From: Trichococcus sp.
GTDB lineage: Bacteria; Bacillota; Bacilli; Lactobacillales; Aerococcaceae
Direction of reading: 5' to 3'
NCBI GenBank assembly: GCA_030153215.1
Contig: JASKKA010000007.1
Span: 1 to 64,000, forward strand
Length of the DNA stretch: 64,000 nucleotides
The notes below the pieces were generated by a model. It saw nothing but the letters and a program-made list of their open reading frames with translations. It was not told the DNA's origin and ran no database searches. Positions 26,840 through 37,404 of this stretch are shown here, in pieces. The translations under genes and the position numbers were made by a program. Positions within the stretch are counted from its first letter, which is position 1. Every line of letters starts with the position of its first letter.

Positions 26840-26967
26840 CTCCGTCGAACGGAGGCTTCGCCGGAGTTTGGCCCATATTTTGCTTGTCTACTCCGATGAC
26901 GCCAGCTTCGCAGGAGTTGATGCTTATGATTACCGACGAACTCCGGTGTACGGCCTCTTCTCCGGAG
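26840..26967. repeat. Three-hairpin repeat, copy B
   Basis: Units start CTCCG at 26840, 26891 and 26941 (51 and 50 bases apart), each closing with CGGAG or CAGGAG. The spacers also share words with the other copies (TTACCG before the third unit). Confidence 0.75.
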
Positions 26968-27008
26968 TTGAGGAAGGATTTCGGGACCGCTATTGTAAAC
27001 TCAATTCC

Positions 27009-27050
27009 AAATAAAGAGGTCGTCTCGAAAACGAGACGACCTCTTTATTT
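27009..27050. terminator. Bidirectional terminator beyond rae1
   Basis: Perfect 19-bp stem (AAATAAAGAGGTCGTCTCG) with an AAAA loop. T-rich on the plus side. Confidence 0.85.
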
Positions 27051-27071
27051 GTGTTCTTTATGTGCGAGACT

Positions 27072-27590
27072 TCACTCTAGCATATCCTTATAGATCTCGC
27101 GCAGGATCTCCAGTTGGTCATCCGACCAGGTGCCGCGTTGGCGTTGGTCGCGGAAGCGGCGACTTTCGGTCTCCAAGGCTTTTTTGGAGCGTTTGATGTC
27201 CTTGTAGAGTTCCAGGGCGGAGATGCGCTGGGCGCCTTTGGAGAAGACGAGCTGCTGTTCGGCCAAATCGCTGGTGGCGACGTAGACTTCGGTCAGCACG
27301 TTGCGCAGTTTTTTGACGACGCCTTCGATGTAGGTGTCGGCGGTCTCGCCTTGCGCGGTGAAGATAACCTTCACCTTGTATTTGGAATATTCCTTCGTGA
27401 TGCCGGGCACGAACTGGGCGTCGAAGACGCACCAGACTTCGTTGCCTTCATAGTTCTGGTAGTCGGACAGCGCCTGCAGCAGTTGATCCCTGGCCTCTTC
27501 GATGAGGTCCTGGTTCTTCAGCTTGACCAGTTCCGGCCAGGCGCCGATCATATTGTAGCCGTCCACGATCACGATTTCTTTCTTCAACAC
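27072..27590 (-). CDS. rae1: NYN-domain ribosome-associated endoribonuclease Rae1
   Basis: 172 residues. A GTG at 27590 was chosen because GAGGTG lies six bases before it; a GTG at 27599 is the alternative. NYN (PIN-like) domain with acidic residues in IVIVDGYNMIGAWPEL, VWCVFDAQF and TADTYIEGVVKKL. Bacillus Rae1 (YacP) cleaves mRNA in the ribosomal A site. Order rae1-rlmB-mrnC-cysS is the usual Bacillota arrangement. Confidence 0.9.
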   Translation of the reverse strand: MLKKEIVIVDGYNMIGAWPELVKLKNQDLIEEARDQLLQALSDYQNYEGNEVWCVFDAQFVPGITKEYSKYKVKVIFTAQGETADTYIEGVVKKLRNVLTEVYVATSDLAEQQLVFSKGAQRISALELYKDIKRSKKALETESRRFRDQRQRGTWSDDQLEILREIYKDMLE

Positions 27591-27630
27591 GGCCTTCACC
27601 TCGCTTTTTCTGGTGCGCAGACGCCGCAGA

Positions 27631-28479
27631 TCAAATGTGGCGTTTGCGGAATACTTCGTACATCATCAGTCCGGCTGCGACGCCGGCGTTCAGGCTCTGG
27701 ACATGGCCGACCATCGGGATGGTCAAGAGGCCGTCAGCGGATTCCTTCAACAGGCGCGAGATGCCTTTGCCTTCGTTGCCGATGATCATGGCCAGCGGCA
27801 AGGTCGTATCCCATTGGCGGTAATCCTGCCCTTTCATGTCGGTCGCGTAGATCCAGACACCGCGTTCCTTCAGTTCTTCGATGGTGCGGTGCAGGTTCGT
27901 GACGCGCACGACCGGCACATGTTCGATGGCGCCTGTCGAAGCTTTGGCGACGGTTGCCGTCAAGCCGACTGCGCGGCGTTTCGGAATGATGACCCCGTGC
28001 GCGCCGCAGGCATCCGCGGTACGCAGCACGGAACCCAGGTTATGCGGATCCTCGACGCCGTCCAAAATGATGAAGAAAGGATCTTCATTCTTGGCGGCAG
28101 CCGCTTCGAACAGATCATCGAGGACGGCATACTGGAAAGCAGCCGTCGCGGCGATGACGCCCTGGTGAACAGCATTGTCTGACAACGTATCGAGCTTGCT
28201 TTTCGGCACCGCTTGGATCTGAATTTTGCGGTCCTTCGCCAGCTTGATGATGTCGCCCAATTTTTCTCCGCCAAGTCCATCCTGGATGAACAGTTTGTTG
28301 ACGTCGCGATCGGAGCGCAGCAATTCCAGCACCGGGTGGCGTCCAATCACGAAGTCTTCGTTTTCGGGTGTTTCTTTTTCTGCTTCATCGCGTCGCTTCG
28401 GGTTTAGTTTTGGTTCCGGTCTGCCTTTTTTCGGGGCATTGCGGCTGTCCTTGAACGCGCGGTTCGGTTTATTTTTCAT
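27631..28479 (-). CDS. rlmB: 23S rRNA 2'-O-methyltransferase, TrmH family (RlmB)
   Basis: 282 residues. A basic N-terminal tail is followed by the substrate-binding domain (FVIGRHPVLELLRSDRDVNK) and the SPOUT knot with motifs DPHNLGSVLRTADACGAHGV, IIGNEGKGISRLLKE and PMVGHVQSLNAGVAAGLMMY. It methylates a guanosine of the 23S peptidyl-transferase region. Overlaps mrnC by 11 bases. Confidence 0.93.
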   Translation of the reverse strand: MKNKPNRAFKDSRNAPKKGRPEPKLNPKRRDEAEKETPENEDFVIGRHPVLELLRSDRDVNKLFIQDGLGGEKLGDIIKLAKDRKIQIQAVPKSKLDTLSDNAVHQGVIAATAAFQYAVLDDLFEAAAAKNEDPFFIILDGVEDPHNLGSVLRTADACGAHGVIIPKRRAVGLTATVAKASTGAIEHVPVVRVTNLHRTIEELKERGVWIYATDMKGQDYRQWDTTLPLAMIIGNEGKGISRLLKESADGLLTIPMVGHVQSLNAGVAAGLMMYEVFRKRHI

Positions 28480-28879
28480 AGTTGTTTTCCTCGACTTCTT
28501 GGATACACCAACGGATCAGCTCTTCCAGACGTTCCTTCTGGCCGGAGAGATGCAGATAGCCCATCAGCGACTCGAAGCCGGTCGCGATGCGGTAGGTCGT
28601 CACGTCCGCATTTTTGGCTATCGTATGGCTCTTGCTGTTGCGGCCGCGACGGTACATATCCATTTCTGCTTCACTCAGGAAGCCTTCTTTGGCAAGCATC
28701 GCGTGCATCAGCTTCGCTTGGGCTTTGGCCGAAACGAAGAAAGTCGCCCGCCGATGGAGCTGGTTGGGTTTAGTATGTCCTTTTTCTAATAAATGCGTTC
28801 TGATATAGGTCTCATAAGCGGCATCGCCGACGTAGGCCAAGGCGAGACCGTTCAGTAAGCTCCAATTTTGTTCTGTCAC
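28469..28879 (-). CDS. mrnC: Mini-ribonuclease III (23S rRNA maturation)
   Basis: 136 residues from a GTG whose first base is the G after the cysS stop (TAGTG). RNase III catalytic fold without a dsRNA-binding domain: [20 protein letters not shown] carries the signature Asp, and a second acidic site is [13 protein letters not shown]. It trims 23S rRNA ends. Confidence 0.92.
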   Translation of the reverse strand: MTEQNWSLLNGLALAYVGDAAYETYIRTHLLEKGHTKPNQLHRRATFFVSAKAQAKLMHAMLAKEGFLSEAEMDMYRRGRNSKSHTIAKNADVTTYRIATGFESLMGYLHLSGQKERLEELIRWCIQEVEENNYEK

Positions 28880-30291
28880 TATGCTCTTCTCCATCTGGTG
28901 CCCTGCGAAGTGTCATCCAGGATGATGCCCTGATCCTTCAGGTAATCACGGATTTCATCACTGCGGGCAAAATTTTTGTCTGTTCGGGCTTGTGTCCGTT
29001 CATCGATCAGCGTTTGGATGGCATCATCCAGCAAAGCTTCTTCCCCCAACACGACGCCGAAGACGCCAGCCATCGCTTTGTACAAAGTCAAGGCTGCGGT
29101 GATGACTGCTTCGGAAACGGCCTCGCCTTCCGCGTAAATGTTCAATTCCTTGGCGAACTGGTAGACGACCGACATGGCGTTATCCGCTTGGAAATCGTCA
29201 TCCATTTCGGTGACGAACTGTTCTTGCAGATTCTGGAAAAAAGCCAGTTTCTCGGCATCATCCGGCAGTGCCGCAACGGCATCCTGCAGGCGGTAGTGTG
29301 CATTCTGATAGGCGATTTTCACCTTCTCCAGGTTGATTTTCGCTTCTTCGATGGCTTTTTCGCTGTATTTTACAGGACGGCGGTAATGCGCTGTGCCGAG
29401 GAAGAAACGCAGCACTTGTGGATCGACTTCCTTCAGGATATCATGCACCGTCACGAAGTTCCCGAGCGACTTGCTCATCTTTTCGGCTGTTTCGCCGATC
29501 GTGACGAAGCCGTTGTGCATCCAGTAGTTCGCGAACGTTTTGCCGGTTTTGGCTTCGCTCTGGGCGATCTCGTTTTCGTGGTGCGGGAAAGTCAGGTCAT
29601 GGCCGCCGCCGTGGATATCGATGGTGTCGCCTAAATATTTGGTCGCCATCACCGAGCATTCGATGTGCCAGCCCGGGCGTCCGGGACCCCAAGGCGATTC
29701 CCAGGAAACTTCATCCGGCTTCGCTGCTTTCCAAAGCGCGAAGTCGAGTTGGTCCTCTTTTTTGACGTTCTCTTCCGCATCCAAGCGTTCACTGGCGCCG
29801 ACGATCAGGTCCTTGATCGATTGATCGCTCAATTTGCCGTAGTCCTTGAACTTGCCGGTGCGGTAATAGACGTCCCCATCAGCTTCATAGGCATAGCCTT
29901 TATCAATCAGGTCGCCGATGAAGGCGATGATGTCCGGGATGTTTTCCATAACGCGCGGATTCAGCGTCGCTTTTTCGACGTGCAACGCAGCCGTGTCCTC
30001 ATAGAAGGCCGCGATGAACTTTTCGGCGACTTCCTTCGCGGAAATGCCCAACTCTTTGGCGGCGCGGATAATTTTGTCGTCCACGTCGGTGAAGTTGGAG
30101 ACAAAATTCACGTCATAGCCGCGGTATTCCAGATAGCGGCGGACGGTGTCGAACGCCACAGTGCTGCGCGCATTGCCGATGTGGATGTAGTTGTAGACGG
30201 TCGGACCGCAAACATACATGCCCACCTTATTCTTTTCGATCGGTTGGAATTCTTCTTTTTCGCGCGTCAGGGTATTGTAGATTTTTAACAT
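28879..30291 (-). CDS. cysS: Cysteine--tRNA ligase
   Basis: 470 residues from [20 protein letters not shown], behind AAAGGAG. Class I synthetase: HIGH-type motif [14 protein letters not shown] motif, zinc ligands in [15 protein letters not shown] and FPHHENE. Charges tRNA-Cys. Downstream of cysE and translationally linked to mrnC. Confidence 0.97.
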   Translation of the reverse strand: MLKIYNTLTREKEEFQPIEKNKVGMYVCGPTVYNYIHIGNARSTVAFDTVRRYLEYRGYDVNFVSNFTDVDDKIIRAAKELGISAKEVAEKFIAAFYEDTAALHVEKATLNPRVMENIPDIIAFIGDLIDKGYAYEADGDVYYRTGKFKDYGKLSDQSIKDLIVGASERLDAEENVKKEDQLDFALWKAAKPDEVSWESPWGPGRPGWHIECSVMATKYLGDTIDIHGGGHDLTFPHHENEIAQSEAKTGKTFANYWMHNGFVTIGETAEKMSKSLGNFVTVHDILKEVDPQVLRFFLGTAHYRRPVKYSEKAIEEAKINLEKVKIAYQNAHYRLQDAVAALPDDAEKLAFFQNLQEQFVTEMDDDFQADNAMSVVYQFAKELNIYAEGEAVSEAVITAALTLYKAMAGVFGVVLGEEALLDDAIQTLIDERTQARTDKNFARSDEIRDYLKDQGIILDDTSQGTRWRRA

Positions 30292-30364
30292 TGCGCACTC
30301 CTTTCCAGCTTCCAAAAAAGGGCTCGCGGCCCTTTTTAAAAGCTAATCATTCGGTTGTTTTGTC

Positions 30365-30892
30365 TTATTTCAGCTTATGGTTATGGTAGCGGACGATCTT
30401 TGCCGGTATGCCGACTGCCGTCACATCAGGCGGAATTTCGCTGACGACGACTGCGGAAGCCCCGATTTTGGCATTGTCGCCGATTTTGATCGGACCAAGC
30501 ACCTGCACATGGGCGGACAACAGCACGTTGTTCCCGATGGTCGGATGGCGCTTGCCGGTGTCTTTCCCGGTGCCGCCCAGTGTCACGCCATGGTAGATCA
30601 TGACATCATCACCGACTTCGGCTGTCTCCCCGATGACGATCCCCATACCGTGGTCGATGAACAGGCGCCGGCCGATCGTTGCGCCCGGATGGATCTCGAT
30701 GCCGGTCAAGAAACGCCCGAGATGCGAGATAACCCGGCTGAAGGTATACCAATTACGCTTATAAAAAAAATGAGCGATATCATATACAACGATGGCATGT
30801 AGCCCCGGGTACGTCAGAATGATTTCCAACGTACTCCTTGCGGCCGGATCATGATCTTTTATGGTTTGAATCGTTTCGCGTATTCTATTCAA
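30365..30892 (-). CDS. cysE: Serine O-acetyltransferase
   Basis: Makes O-acetylserine for cysteine synthesis. It is 175 residues from a TTG start ([18 protein letters not shown]), 11 bases after AAAAGGAG. Left-handed beta-helix repeats (hexapeptides) with the active-site [17 protein letters not shown] and [20 protein letters not shown]. The length is typical of Gram-positive CysE. No T-box fits in the short gap after gltX. Confidence 0.93.
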   Translation of the reverse strand: MNRIRETIQTIKDHDPAARSTLEIILTYPGLHAIVVYDIAHFFYKRNWYTFSRVISHLGRFLTGIEIHPGATIGRRLFIDHGMGIVIGETAEVGDDVMIYHGVTLGGTGKDTGKRHPTIGNNVLLSAHVQVLGPIKIGDNAKIGASAVVVSEIPPDVTAVGIPAKIVRYHNHKLK

Positions 30893-30969
30893 GTCATCTC
30901 ATGCTCCTTTTTGGATTATCCATCCATTATATAGAATCAGCTCATTTTTGCTATCCTTTTTTCTCTGTT

Positions 30970-32439
30970 TTACATTTTTTCCAATACGCTGTTCAGGTGA
31001 GCCAAGCTCTTTTCTCTGCCCAGCACTTCGATGGTCTTGCCGATTTCAGGTCCGTGCATTTGGCCGCTTACGGCGACGCGGATGGCCATGAACAGGTTCT
31101 TGCCTTTGATTTTGGTTTCTTTTTGGACTGCCTTGATGGCGCCCAGGATTTCAGCTTCTGCGAACGGCTCAATGGCAACCAATTGCTCTTTGAAAGCGGC
31201 AAGCACAATCGGCGCCGTTTCGGCAGCCAGGATTTCCTGCGCTTCTGCATCCAAGTTGAGTTCATCCGCGAAGAACAGTTCGGAAAGGGCGACGATTTCA
31301 GCGGCATAGCTCATTTGCTCGTGGTAAAGGCCGATCAATTTTTTCGCGTAAGCTTTGTCGTCCTCGCTAGGATTTTCCGGCAATTTGCCGGCAGCAACCA
31401 AGTGGGGTGCGGCTAATGCCACAATTGTGTCCAAATCGGCGCTCTTCATGTATTGGTTGTTGATCCATTCCAGTTTCTTCTGGTCGAAGGCGGCAGGTGA
31501 TTTGCTCAAACGTTCCGGATCGAACATCTTGATCAGCTCGTCTTTCGAGAAGATTTCGTCTTCTCCTACCGGTGACCAACCCAACAGCGTGATGAAGTTG
31601 AACATTGCTTCCGGCAAGTAGCCCAAGTCTTTGTATTGTTCGATGAACTGTAGGATCGTTTCATCGCGTTTGCTCAGTTTTTTGCCGGTTTCGCTGTTGA
31701 TGATCAGAGTCATGTGGCCGAAAACAGGCGTCTTCCACTCGAAGGCTTCATAGATCATCATTTGTTTCGGTGTATTGGCGATATGATCATCCCCGCGCAG
31801 GACGTGAGTGATGCCCATCATGTGGTCATCCACGGCAACCGCGAAGTTGTAGGTAGGGAAGCCATCGCGTTTGCGGATGATGTAATCTCCGCCGACGCTG
31901 CTGGCTTCGAACGTGATCGGTCCTTTAACGATGTCGTCAAATGTATAGGTATTTTCGATCGGCACACGGAAACGGATGACCGGCGTGATGCCTTGCGCTT
32001 CTTTTTCAGCTTGCTGGGAAGCCGTCAAGTGCGCGCATTTCCCTGCATAATGCGGCATTTCGCCGCGGGCACGTTGATGTTCGCGTTCCGTCTCCAGTTC
32101 TTCCTCGGTGCAGTAGCATTTATAGGCTTGGTTCGCAAGCAACAACTGGTCGATCAAAGGATCGTAGATAGGCTGTCTTTCGGATTGACGGTATGGGCCG
32201 ACTTTGCCCGGTTTGTCCGGACCTTCATCCCAGTCCATCCCTAACCATTTCAGGTTTTCCAGTTGGCTCGTTTCGCCATGTTCAAGGTTGCGTTTTTGGT
32301 CCGTGTCTTCGATACGGATGATGAACTCGCCATCGTTATGGCGGGCAAACAGATAGTTGAACAATGCGGTACGGGCGTTTCCGATATGCAGGTTACCGGT
32401 TGGGCTTGGTGCATAACGTACGCGGATTTTCTTTGTCAT
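30970..32439 (-). CDS. gltX: Glutamate--tRNA ligase
   Basis: 489 residues. Class I synthetase with [20 protein letters not shown] (HIGH) and KKLSKRDET (KMSKS) and the [10 protein letters not shown] specificity segment. It probably also charges tRNA-Gln, as in most Bacillota with GatCAB (family knowledge). First of gltX-cysE-cysS. Confidence 0.97.
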   Translation of the reverse strand: MTKKIRVRYAPSPTGNLHIGNARTALFNYLFARHNDGEFIIRIEDTDQKRNLEHGETSQLENLKWLGMDWDEGPDKPGKVGPYRQSERQPIYDPLIDQLLLANQAYKCYCTEEELETEREHQRARGEMPHYAGKCAHLTASQQAEKEAQGITPVIRFRVPIENTYTFDDIVKGPITFEASSVGGDYIIRKRDGFPTYNFAVAVDDHMMGITHVLRGDDHIANTPKQMMIYEAFEWKTPVFGHMTLIINSETGKKLSKRDETILQFIEQYKDLGYLPEAMFNFITLLGWSPVGEDEIFSKDELIKMFDPERLSKSPAAFDQKKLEWINNQYMKSADLDTIVALAAPHLVAAGKLPENPSEDDKAYAKKLIGLYHEQMSYAAEIVALSELFFADELNLDAEAQEILAAETAPIVLAAFKEQLVAIEPFAEAEILGAIKAVQKETKIKGKNLFMAIRVAVSGQMHGPEIGKTIEVLGREKSLAHLNSVLEKM

Positions 32440-32487
32440 ATGAAGTATCCCCTTTTCTGTGAAGCTGGTTATTTCGTGCTGGATTTC

Positions 32488-33582
32488 TTATTTGATGCCT
32501 TTTTGTGAATGCGCAGGCTTCGCGAAAATCATGCGGCCTGCTGCTGTCTGCAAGGCGCTCGTGACGACGACTTCGATCGTCTCGTTCATGTAATGCTGTC
32601 CCTCTTCAACGACGATCATCGTGCCGTCGTCCAGGTAAGCCACCCCTTGATTGCGTTCCGTTCCGACTTTTATGACCGTGACGACCATGTATTCACCGGG
32701 TATGACGACCGGTTTCACGGCGTTGGCCAAGGCATTGATGTTCAATACCGGTACATTCTGGAACTCGCAGACTTTGTTCAGGTTATAGTCGTTCGTGACG
32801 ACGATGCCGTCGATCAGTTTCGCCAAACGGATCAGCTTGCTGTCGACTTCGGGAATCTCTTCGAATTCGCCGTCGTAGCTTTCAACGACGATGTCTTCTT
32901 CTTTTTGGAGTTTGTTCAGGATGTCCAATCCCCGTCTGCCTCTGACGCGCTTCAGGCTGTCCGAGGAATCGGCGATGTACTGCAGCTCGCGCAACACGAA
33001 GTTGGGAATGACGATGACGCCTTCCATGAAACCGGTCTTGGCGATATCGTAGACGCGGCCGTCGATGATGACGCTCGTATCCAAAATTTTGTATTTGCGG
33101 AAAGTATCGTCCGCTTTACGATCAAGCATCTGCGGTTCTTCCTGCTTTTTCGGTTTCGCTGCGAACAGTTTCCGGAATTCTTCAGTGCGGGTAGTCCCCA
33201 CGCGGAAACCCAAGTAAGCCAAAATCAAGGACAGGATTGCCGGCAACACATCGTTGATGACCGGAATCCTCAGTGATGTCAACGGGATGCCGATCAGCCA
33301 AGCCAACACAAGCCCGATGATCGTTCCGATTGAACCGAACAGCATGAAGCTGACCGATAAGGTGCTGAAGTAGTTCTCAATTTTCTGGATGACATCCAAA
33401 ATGAATTTCATCAACAGAAAGGATAATAATAAAAATATAAGTGCTCCAATTCCAATATTAACAAAAACATTGTTGAAAAGATTATTCTGTATGCCCGCTA
33501 ATCCCCACAGGTAAGGCATCGCTGTAACACCAGCGCTTCCGCCCACCAAGAGGAAAACGGCCGTTATGATTTTCCGTTTCAA
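32488..33582 (-). CDS. PIN/TRAM domain membrane protein (YacL family)
   Basis: 364 residues. A TTG at 33582 was chosen for the GAGAGGGA site six bases before it. Four N-terminal membrane helices (1-120), then a PIN nuclease-like domain (ILDTSVIIDGRVYDIAK, acidic sites in DSKLIRLAKLIDGIVVTNDY) and a C-terminal TRAM RNA-binding domain (GEYMVVTVIKVGTERNQGVA). Conserved between radA and gltX in Bacillota. Cellular role not established. Confidence 0.88.
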   Translation of the reverse strand: MKRKIITAVFLLVGGSAGVTAMPYLWGLAGIQNNLFNNVFVNIGIGALIFLLLSFLLMKFILDVIQKIENYFSTLSVSFMLFGSIGTIIGLVLAWLIGIPLTSLRIPVINDVLPAILSLILAYLGFRVGTTRTEEFRKLFAAKPKKQEEPQMLDRKADDTFRKYKILDTSVIIDGRVYDIAKTGFMEGVIVIPNFVLRELQYIADSSDSLKRVRGRRGLDILNKLQKEEDIVVESYDGEFEEIPEVDSKLIRLAKLIDGIVVTNDYNLNKVCEFQNVPVLNINALANAVKPVVIPGEYMVVTVIKVGTERNQGVAYLDDGTMIVVEEGQHYMNETIEVVVTSALQTAAGRMIFAKPAHSQKGIK

Positions 33583-33608
33583 AGGCTTCCCTCTCTTTCC
33601 ATTTGTCA

Positions 33609-34991
33609 TCAATTTTTATTCGGAAATACTTTGCGCAGCGTTTCTTGCAGTGTCGCGACAGGAATGATCTGGATGCCTTCCGGATGCTTCCAGCCGGACA
33701 GGTTGTTCTTCGGCAAATAAACTTTCGTGAAGCCCAATTTTTGGGCTTCGTTGACGCGCTGTTCAATCCGGCTCACCCTGCGGATTTCACCGGTCAGGCC
33801 GATTTCGCCGATGAAACACTCGGTCGCGGAAGTCTCGCTGTCCCAATAGCTGGAAGCGATGCTGACAGCCACCGCCAAGTCGATGGCCGGCTCATCCAGC
33901 TTCACGCCGCCTGTCGATTTGAAATAGGCATCCTGGTTCTGCAGCAGCAAGCCCGCGCGTTTTTCCAGCACGGCCATGATCAGCGAAACCCGGTTGTAAT
34001 CCAATCCGCTCGCGGTCCGGCGGGCATTCCCGAAGACTGTCGGCGTAATCAGGCACTGGATCTCAGCCAGAATCGGGCGCGTACCCTCGAGCGAGGCAAC
34101 GACTGCCGATCCGGACGCTCCGGCAAGCCGCTCCTCCAGGAATAGTTCGGATGGGTTGCGCACTTCGCGCAGGCCGCCTTCGATCATCTCGAAGACCCCG
34201 ATTTCGTCGGTTGATCCGAACCGGTTTTTGACGGCACGCAGGATCCGGAAGGCATGATGGCGATCGCCTTCAAAATACAGCACCGTATCCACCATATGCT
34301 CCAGCATCCGCGGTCCGGCGATGGCGCCCTCCTTCGTCACGTGGCCGACGATGAAGATGGCGATATCGTTGCTCTTCGCGATCCGCATGAATTCGGCGGT
34401 GCACTCGCGCACTTGCGAGACGCTGCCGGCCGTGCTCGTGTTGTCCGGATGGATCATCGTCTGGATCGAGTCGACGATGACGAATTCGGGCTTGATCCGC
34501 TCAATCGTATTGCGTATCGCCTCGATATCCGTTTCCGGGTAGATATAGAAATCGGTGCCCTTGACCCCGAGCCGTTCCGCCCGCAATTTGATCTGACTCG
34601 CGCTTTCCTCTCCGGAGATGTAAAGGACACGGTGTCCGCCTTGGTTGATCTGCGCCGAAACTTGCAGCAATAATGTGGACTTACCGATTCCCGGGTCGCC
34701 TCCGATCAGAATCAGCGAACCTGGTACGATCCCTCCGCCCAGCACATGGTTGACTTCTTCCATCTGCGTCTTGACGCGCGGCAGATTCTCGGTCTTGATG
34801 TCCTGGATGGCGATTGCTTCAGGAACGTTTCCGCTGAAATTGGAACGTTGCTGTTGCTTGACTGCTTTCGTCGCTTCCCGTTCTTCCTCCATTTGGTTCC
34901 AAGTGTTGCAGTTCGGGCAACGTCCCAGCCATTTCGGCGACTCGTATCCGCAAGCCTGACAAACGTATTTCACTGCCGTTTTCTTTGCCAA
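33609..34991 (-). CDS. radA: DNA repair protein RadA
   Basis: 460 residues from a TTG start behind GAAGGAGAG. Zinc finger [18 protein letters not shown], RecA-like ATPase with Walker [13 protein letters not shown], the RadA-specific [16 protein letters not shown] motif, and a C-terminal Lon-like domain. It promotes branch migration in recombination. Order radA then the YacL-type gene is conserved. Confidence 0.96.
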   Translation of the reverse strand: MAKKTAVKYVCQACGYESPKWLGRCPNCNTWNQMEEEREATKAVKQQQRSNFSGNVPEAIAIQDIKTENLPRVKTQMEEVNHVLGGGIVPGSLILIGGDPGIGKSTLLLQVSAQINQGGHRVLYISGEESASQIKLRAERLGVKGTDFYIYPETDIEAIRNTIERIKPEFVIVDSIQTMIHPDNTSTAGSVSQVRECTAEFMRIAKSNDIAIFIVGHVTKEGAIAGPRMLEHMVDTVLYFEGDRHHAFRILRAVKNRFGSTDEIGVFEMIEGGLREVRNPSELFLEERLAGASGSAVVASLEGTRPILAEIQCLITPTVFGNARRTASGLDYNRVSLIMAVLEKRAGLLLQNQDAYFKSTGGVKLDEPAIDLAVAVSIASSYWDSETSATECFIGEIGLTGEIRRVSRIEQRVNEAQKLGFTKVYLPKNNLSGWKHPEGIQIIPVATLQETLRKVFPNKN

Positions 34992-35094
34992 ATGAATCTC
35001 TCCTTCAAGTATGAATCAACTTATCTTATTTTATCACAAAAAGCCTACTCTACGTATAACAATCCGCAAATACCCACGGATTCGGCTTTTCTTT

Positions 35095-35640
35095 TTAAGC
35101 CTGTCCTGACGATCCGAAACCGCCTGTGCGTTCCGATCCTTCCGCTTCATCCTGATCGGCTTTCAAAAACTGCAGGAAGATGCCCTGGCCGATGCGGTCG
35201 CCCTTGCGGATGACTTTGTCGCGTAACCCGAAATTCAGAAACTGGAAGTAGATGTGGCCTTCATTCCCCTCATTATTGTAGTAATCGGCATCAACTATGC
35301 CCACGCCGTTCGGCAGCACGATGAAATTCTTCAGCGGATTGCTGGAACGATTCGTCAATTGTAGGTATTCATCTTCCTGCATGTAGGCTTTGATTCCGGT
35401 AGGCACCAAAAGCGGCCGCAAAAGCTGCTCTTTCTTTTCGATCGCCTCATCGTTGTCGCTCCCGAACAGTTCCCCAAGCTGCAACCCCGCGCTTTTCACG
35501 ACCGTTTTCCAGATAGCCGGCAGCACGATTTCTTCAGCTGCTTCAAAATCATATCCCGCTGCATGTCTCGTTGCACGCTTAGGCAATCGGATGTTTTTGT
35601 CGGCATAACTGCTGATGACTTCAAACCCTCTTTTGTTCAT
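35095..35640 (-). CDS. dut: dUTP diphosphatase
   Basis: 181 residues from MNKRGFEVISSYADKNIRLP, behind GGGAG. Trimeric dUTPase motifs: ATRHAAGYDFEA (1), TNRSSNPLKN (2), VGIVDADYYNNEGNEG (3), GDRIGQGIF (4) and SERTGGFGSSG (5). An insert of about 30 residues between motifs 1 and 2 makes it longer than the common 145-residue form. Hydrolyses dUTP to dUMP. Confidence 0.92.
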   Translation of the reverse strand: MNKRGFEVISSYADKNIRLPKRATRHAAGYDFEAAEEIVLPAIWKTVVKSAGLQLGELFGSDNDEAIEKKEQLLRPLLVPTGIKAYMQEDEYLQLTNRSSNPLKNFIVLPNGVGIVDADYYNNEGNEGHIYFQFLNFGLRDKVIRKGDRIGQGIFLQFLKADQDEAEGSERTGGFGSSGQA

Positions 35641-35987
35641 GGATCAAAACTCCCTTTTCTCTCGAATATGACTGCATCGATCTTTGATGCATCAAAGAAC
35701 CATTTTACCAAAACAACGGCGCTTTTTCACGGTTTAGTTGTGCTCTTGCCTGTTGTTAAGGTTGCCGGAGCGAGCGCTATGCAAACTATAGCAAGGAATT
35801 GAGACTTTTTTATGACCAATTCCTGAGATTTTTCTAAAGCCTTTCCGCACCAGGAAAGCGCCTTCGGCAAAGTGCACAAAACGATGGCGGTTTTTTTGGG
35901 CAGTTTCCCGTGGTCGTGGAATCCGCTTTCAAATAGAATAAGGACATAAAGAAAAGCCCAAAAAACCAAAAAGGCAGGTACAAATAA
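35641..35987. other. Intergenic between divergent dut and msmK
   Basis: Should hold the msmK promoter. No convincing -35/-10 pair or operator was recognised, and reading frames here lack ribosome sites. Confidence 0.4.
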
Positions 35988-37097
35988 ATGGTAGAGATCC
36001 AATTGAACAGCATCCACAAAAAATATGACAATGCCGCTAATTATTCGGTTACAGATTTCAACTTGCACATCCAAGATCGCGAATTCATCGTCTTTGTCGG
36101 TCCTTCCGGCTGCGGAAAGTCGACAACGCTCCGTATGATCGCCGGTCTGGAAGACATTTCCGAAGGCGAATTGATCATCGGTGACACAGTGATGAACGAC
36201 GTGGCGCCAAAAGACCGCGACATCGCAATGGTGTTCCAGAACTACGCGCTCTATCCGCACATGACTGTATTCGACAACATGGCTTTCGGTCTGAAGTTGA
36301 GAAAGTACGCAAAAGATGAAATCAAGAAACGCGTTGATAACGCAGCCGACATCTTGGGCTTGACGGAATACTTGGATCGCAAACCGGCAGCATTATCCGG
36401 TGGACAAAGACAACGTGTCGCTTTGGGTCGCGCAATCGTGCGTGATGCAAAAGTCTTCCTGATGGATGAGCCGTTATCCAACTTGGATGCAAAATTGCGT
36501 GTGGCCATGCGTGCCGAAATCGCAAAATTGCACCGTCGCTTGAACACAACTACAATCTACGTAACCCATGACCAAACTGAAGCGATGACAATGGCAGATC
36601 GCATCGTCATCATGAAGGACGGTTTTGTGCAACAGATCGGCAGCCCGAAAGAAGTCTATGATACGCCAGTGAACGTATTCGTAGCCGGATTCATCGGTTC
36701 GCCTGCCATGAACTTCTTCAACGTCACTTTGCAAGATGGCGTCATCACGAACGGCGAAGGTCTGAAATTGACATTGCCTGCCGGAAAACGCAAAGTCCTG
36801 GAAGAAAAAGGCTACAACGGCAAAGAATTGATCTTCGGCATCCGTCCGGAAGATATCCAAAGTGAGCAGATCGTTCTTGATACCAACCCGACTTGGGGCG
36901 TCAAAGCAGAAGTGGTCGTATCCGAATTATTGGGTGCTGAAACCATGCTTTACAGCAAAGTCGGCGGAACAGAATTCATTTCCCGTGTGGACGCGCGCGA
37001 TTTCCATTCGCCAGGCGAAGTCATTGATTTGGCCTTCAACATGAGCAAGTCCCACTTCTTCGACAAGCAATCTCAAGATGTGATCGCCATCCCTTAA
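35988..37097 (+). CDS. msmK: Sugar ABC transporter ATPase (MsmK/UgpC family)
   Basis: 369 residues. Walker [11 protein letters not shown]-loop, signature [19 protein letters not shown], Walker [13 protein letters not shown], and a C-terminal regulatory MOBE domain ([11 protein letters not shown]). In streptococci one MsmK powers several sugar importers. The msmEFG genes 8 kb away have no ATPase of their own, so this is the likely partner. Transcribed alone. Confidence 0.92.
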   Translation: MVEIQLNSIHKKYDNAANYSVTDFNLHIQDREFIVFVGPSGCGKSTTLRMIAGLEDISEGELIIGDTVMNDVAPKDRDIAMVFQNYALYPHMTVFDNMAFGLKLRKYAKDEIKKRVDNAADILGLTEYLDRKPAALSGGQRQRVALGRAIVRDAKVFLMDEPLSNLDAKLRVAMRAEIAKLHRRLNTTTIYVTHDQTEAMTMADRIVIMKDGFVQQIGSPKEVYDTPVNVFVAGFIGSPAMNFFNVTLQDGVITNGEGLKLTLPAGKRKVLEEKGYNGKELIFGIRPEDIQSEQIVLDTNPTWGVKAEVVVSELLGAETMLYSKVGGTEFISRVDARDFHSPGEVIDLAFNMSKSHFFDKQSQDVIAIP

Positions 37098-37157
37098 CCA
37101 GAGGATGGAGGCATCACCTTAATTACGCTTTCCAGTTCTAACCTACCCTCCCCCCAG

Positions 37158-37189
37158 AAAAAGGCGAGCCGCTAACGGTTCGCCTTTTT
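37158..37189 (+). terminator. Terminator of msmK
   Basis: Stem AAAAAGGCGAGCCG/CGGTTCGCCTTTTT with loop CTAA and a terminal T-run. Confidence 0.85.
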
Positions 37190-37313
37190 CTAATGGTTGT
37201 GTTTGTTTGGGTGATCTCGACATTCCGGAACGCTGTCCTGGGCTGATGCCCGACGCAAGGGCAATCCGTCAGGTTTGTTGGGATTTTCGGTAATCGTTTT
37301 GTGGACACATGAT

Positions 37314-37350
37314 AATGAGGAGGCTGGGACAACATCCCAGCCTCCTCATT
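37314..37350. other. Strong hairpin between msmK and the amylase gene
   Basis: Perfect 16-bp stem AATGAGGAGGCTGGGA with a 5-base loop. Lacks a clear U-tract on either strand but lies where the leftward amylase transcript would end, so it is probably a terminator. Confidence 0.55.
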
Positions 37351-37404
37351 GTATAACTATTGTTGTTTCTTCAGCAGTTTTTTACCACACGCGTTCGGTA
37401 AAAG

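Larger units (their letters stand above)
26730..27071. other. Intergenic: three-hairpin repeat copy B and a terminator
   Basis: No gene seen. Contains the repeat and the strong convergent terminator listed separately. Confidence 0.6.

Noticed and set aside
27114-28182. Long plus-strand reading frames opposite rae1 and rlmB
   Set aside because: They mirror the codon pattern of high-GC minus-strand genes and have no start signals.
30893-30969. T-box leader between gltX and cysE, as in Bacillus
   Set aside because: The gap is only 77 bases, too short for a T-box, and no terminator/antiterminator pair is seen.
35727-36260. 177-codon minus-strand reading frame overlapping the start of msmK
   Set aside because: It is antisense to a certain gene and lacks a ribosome site.
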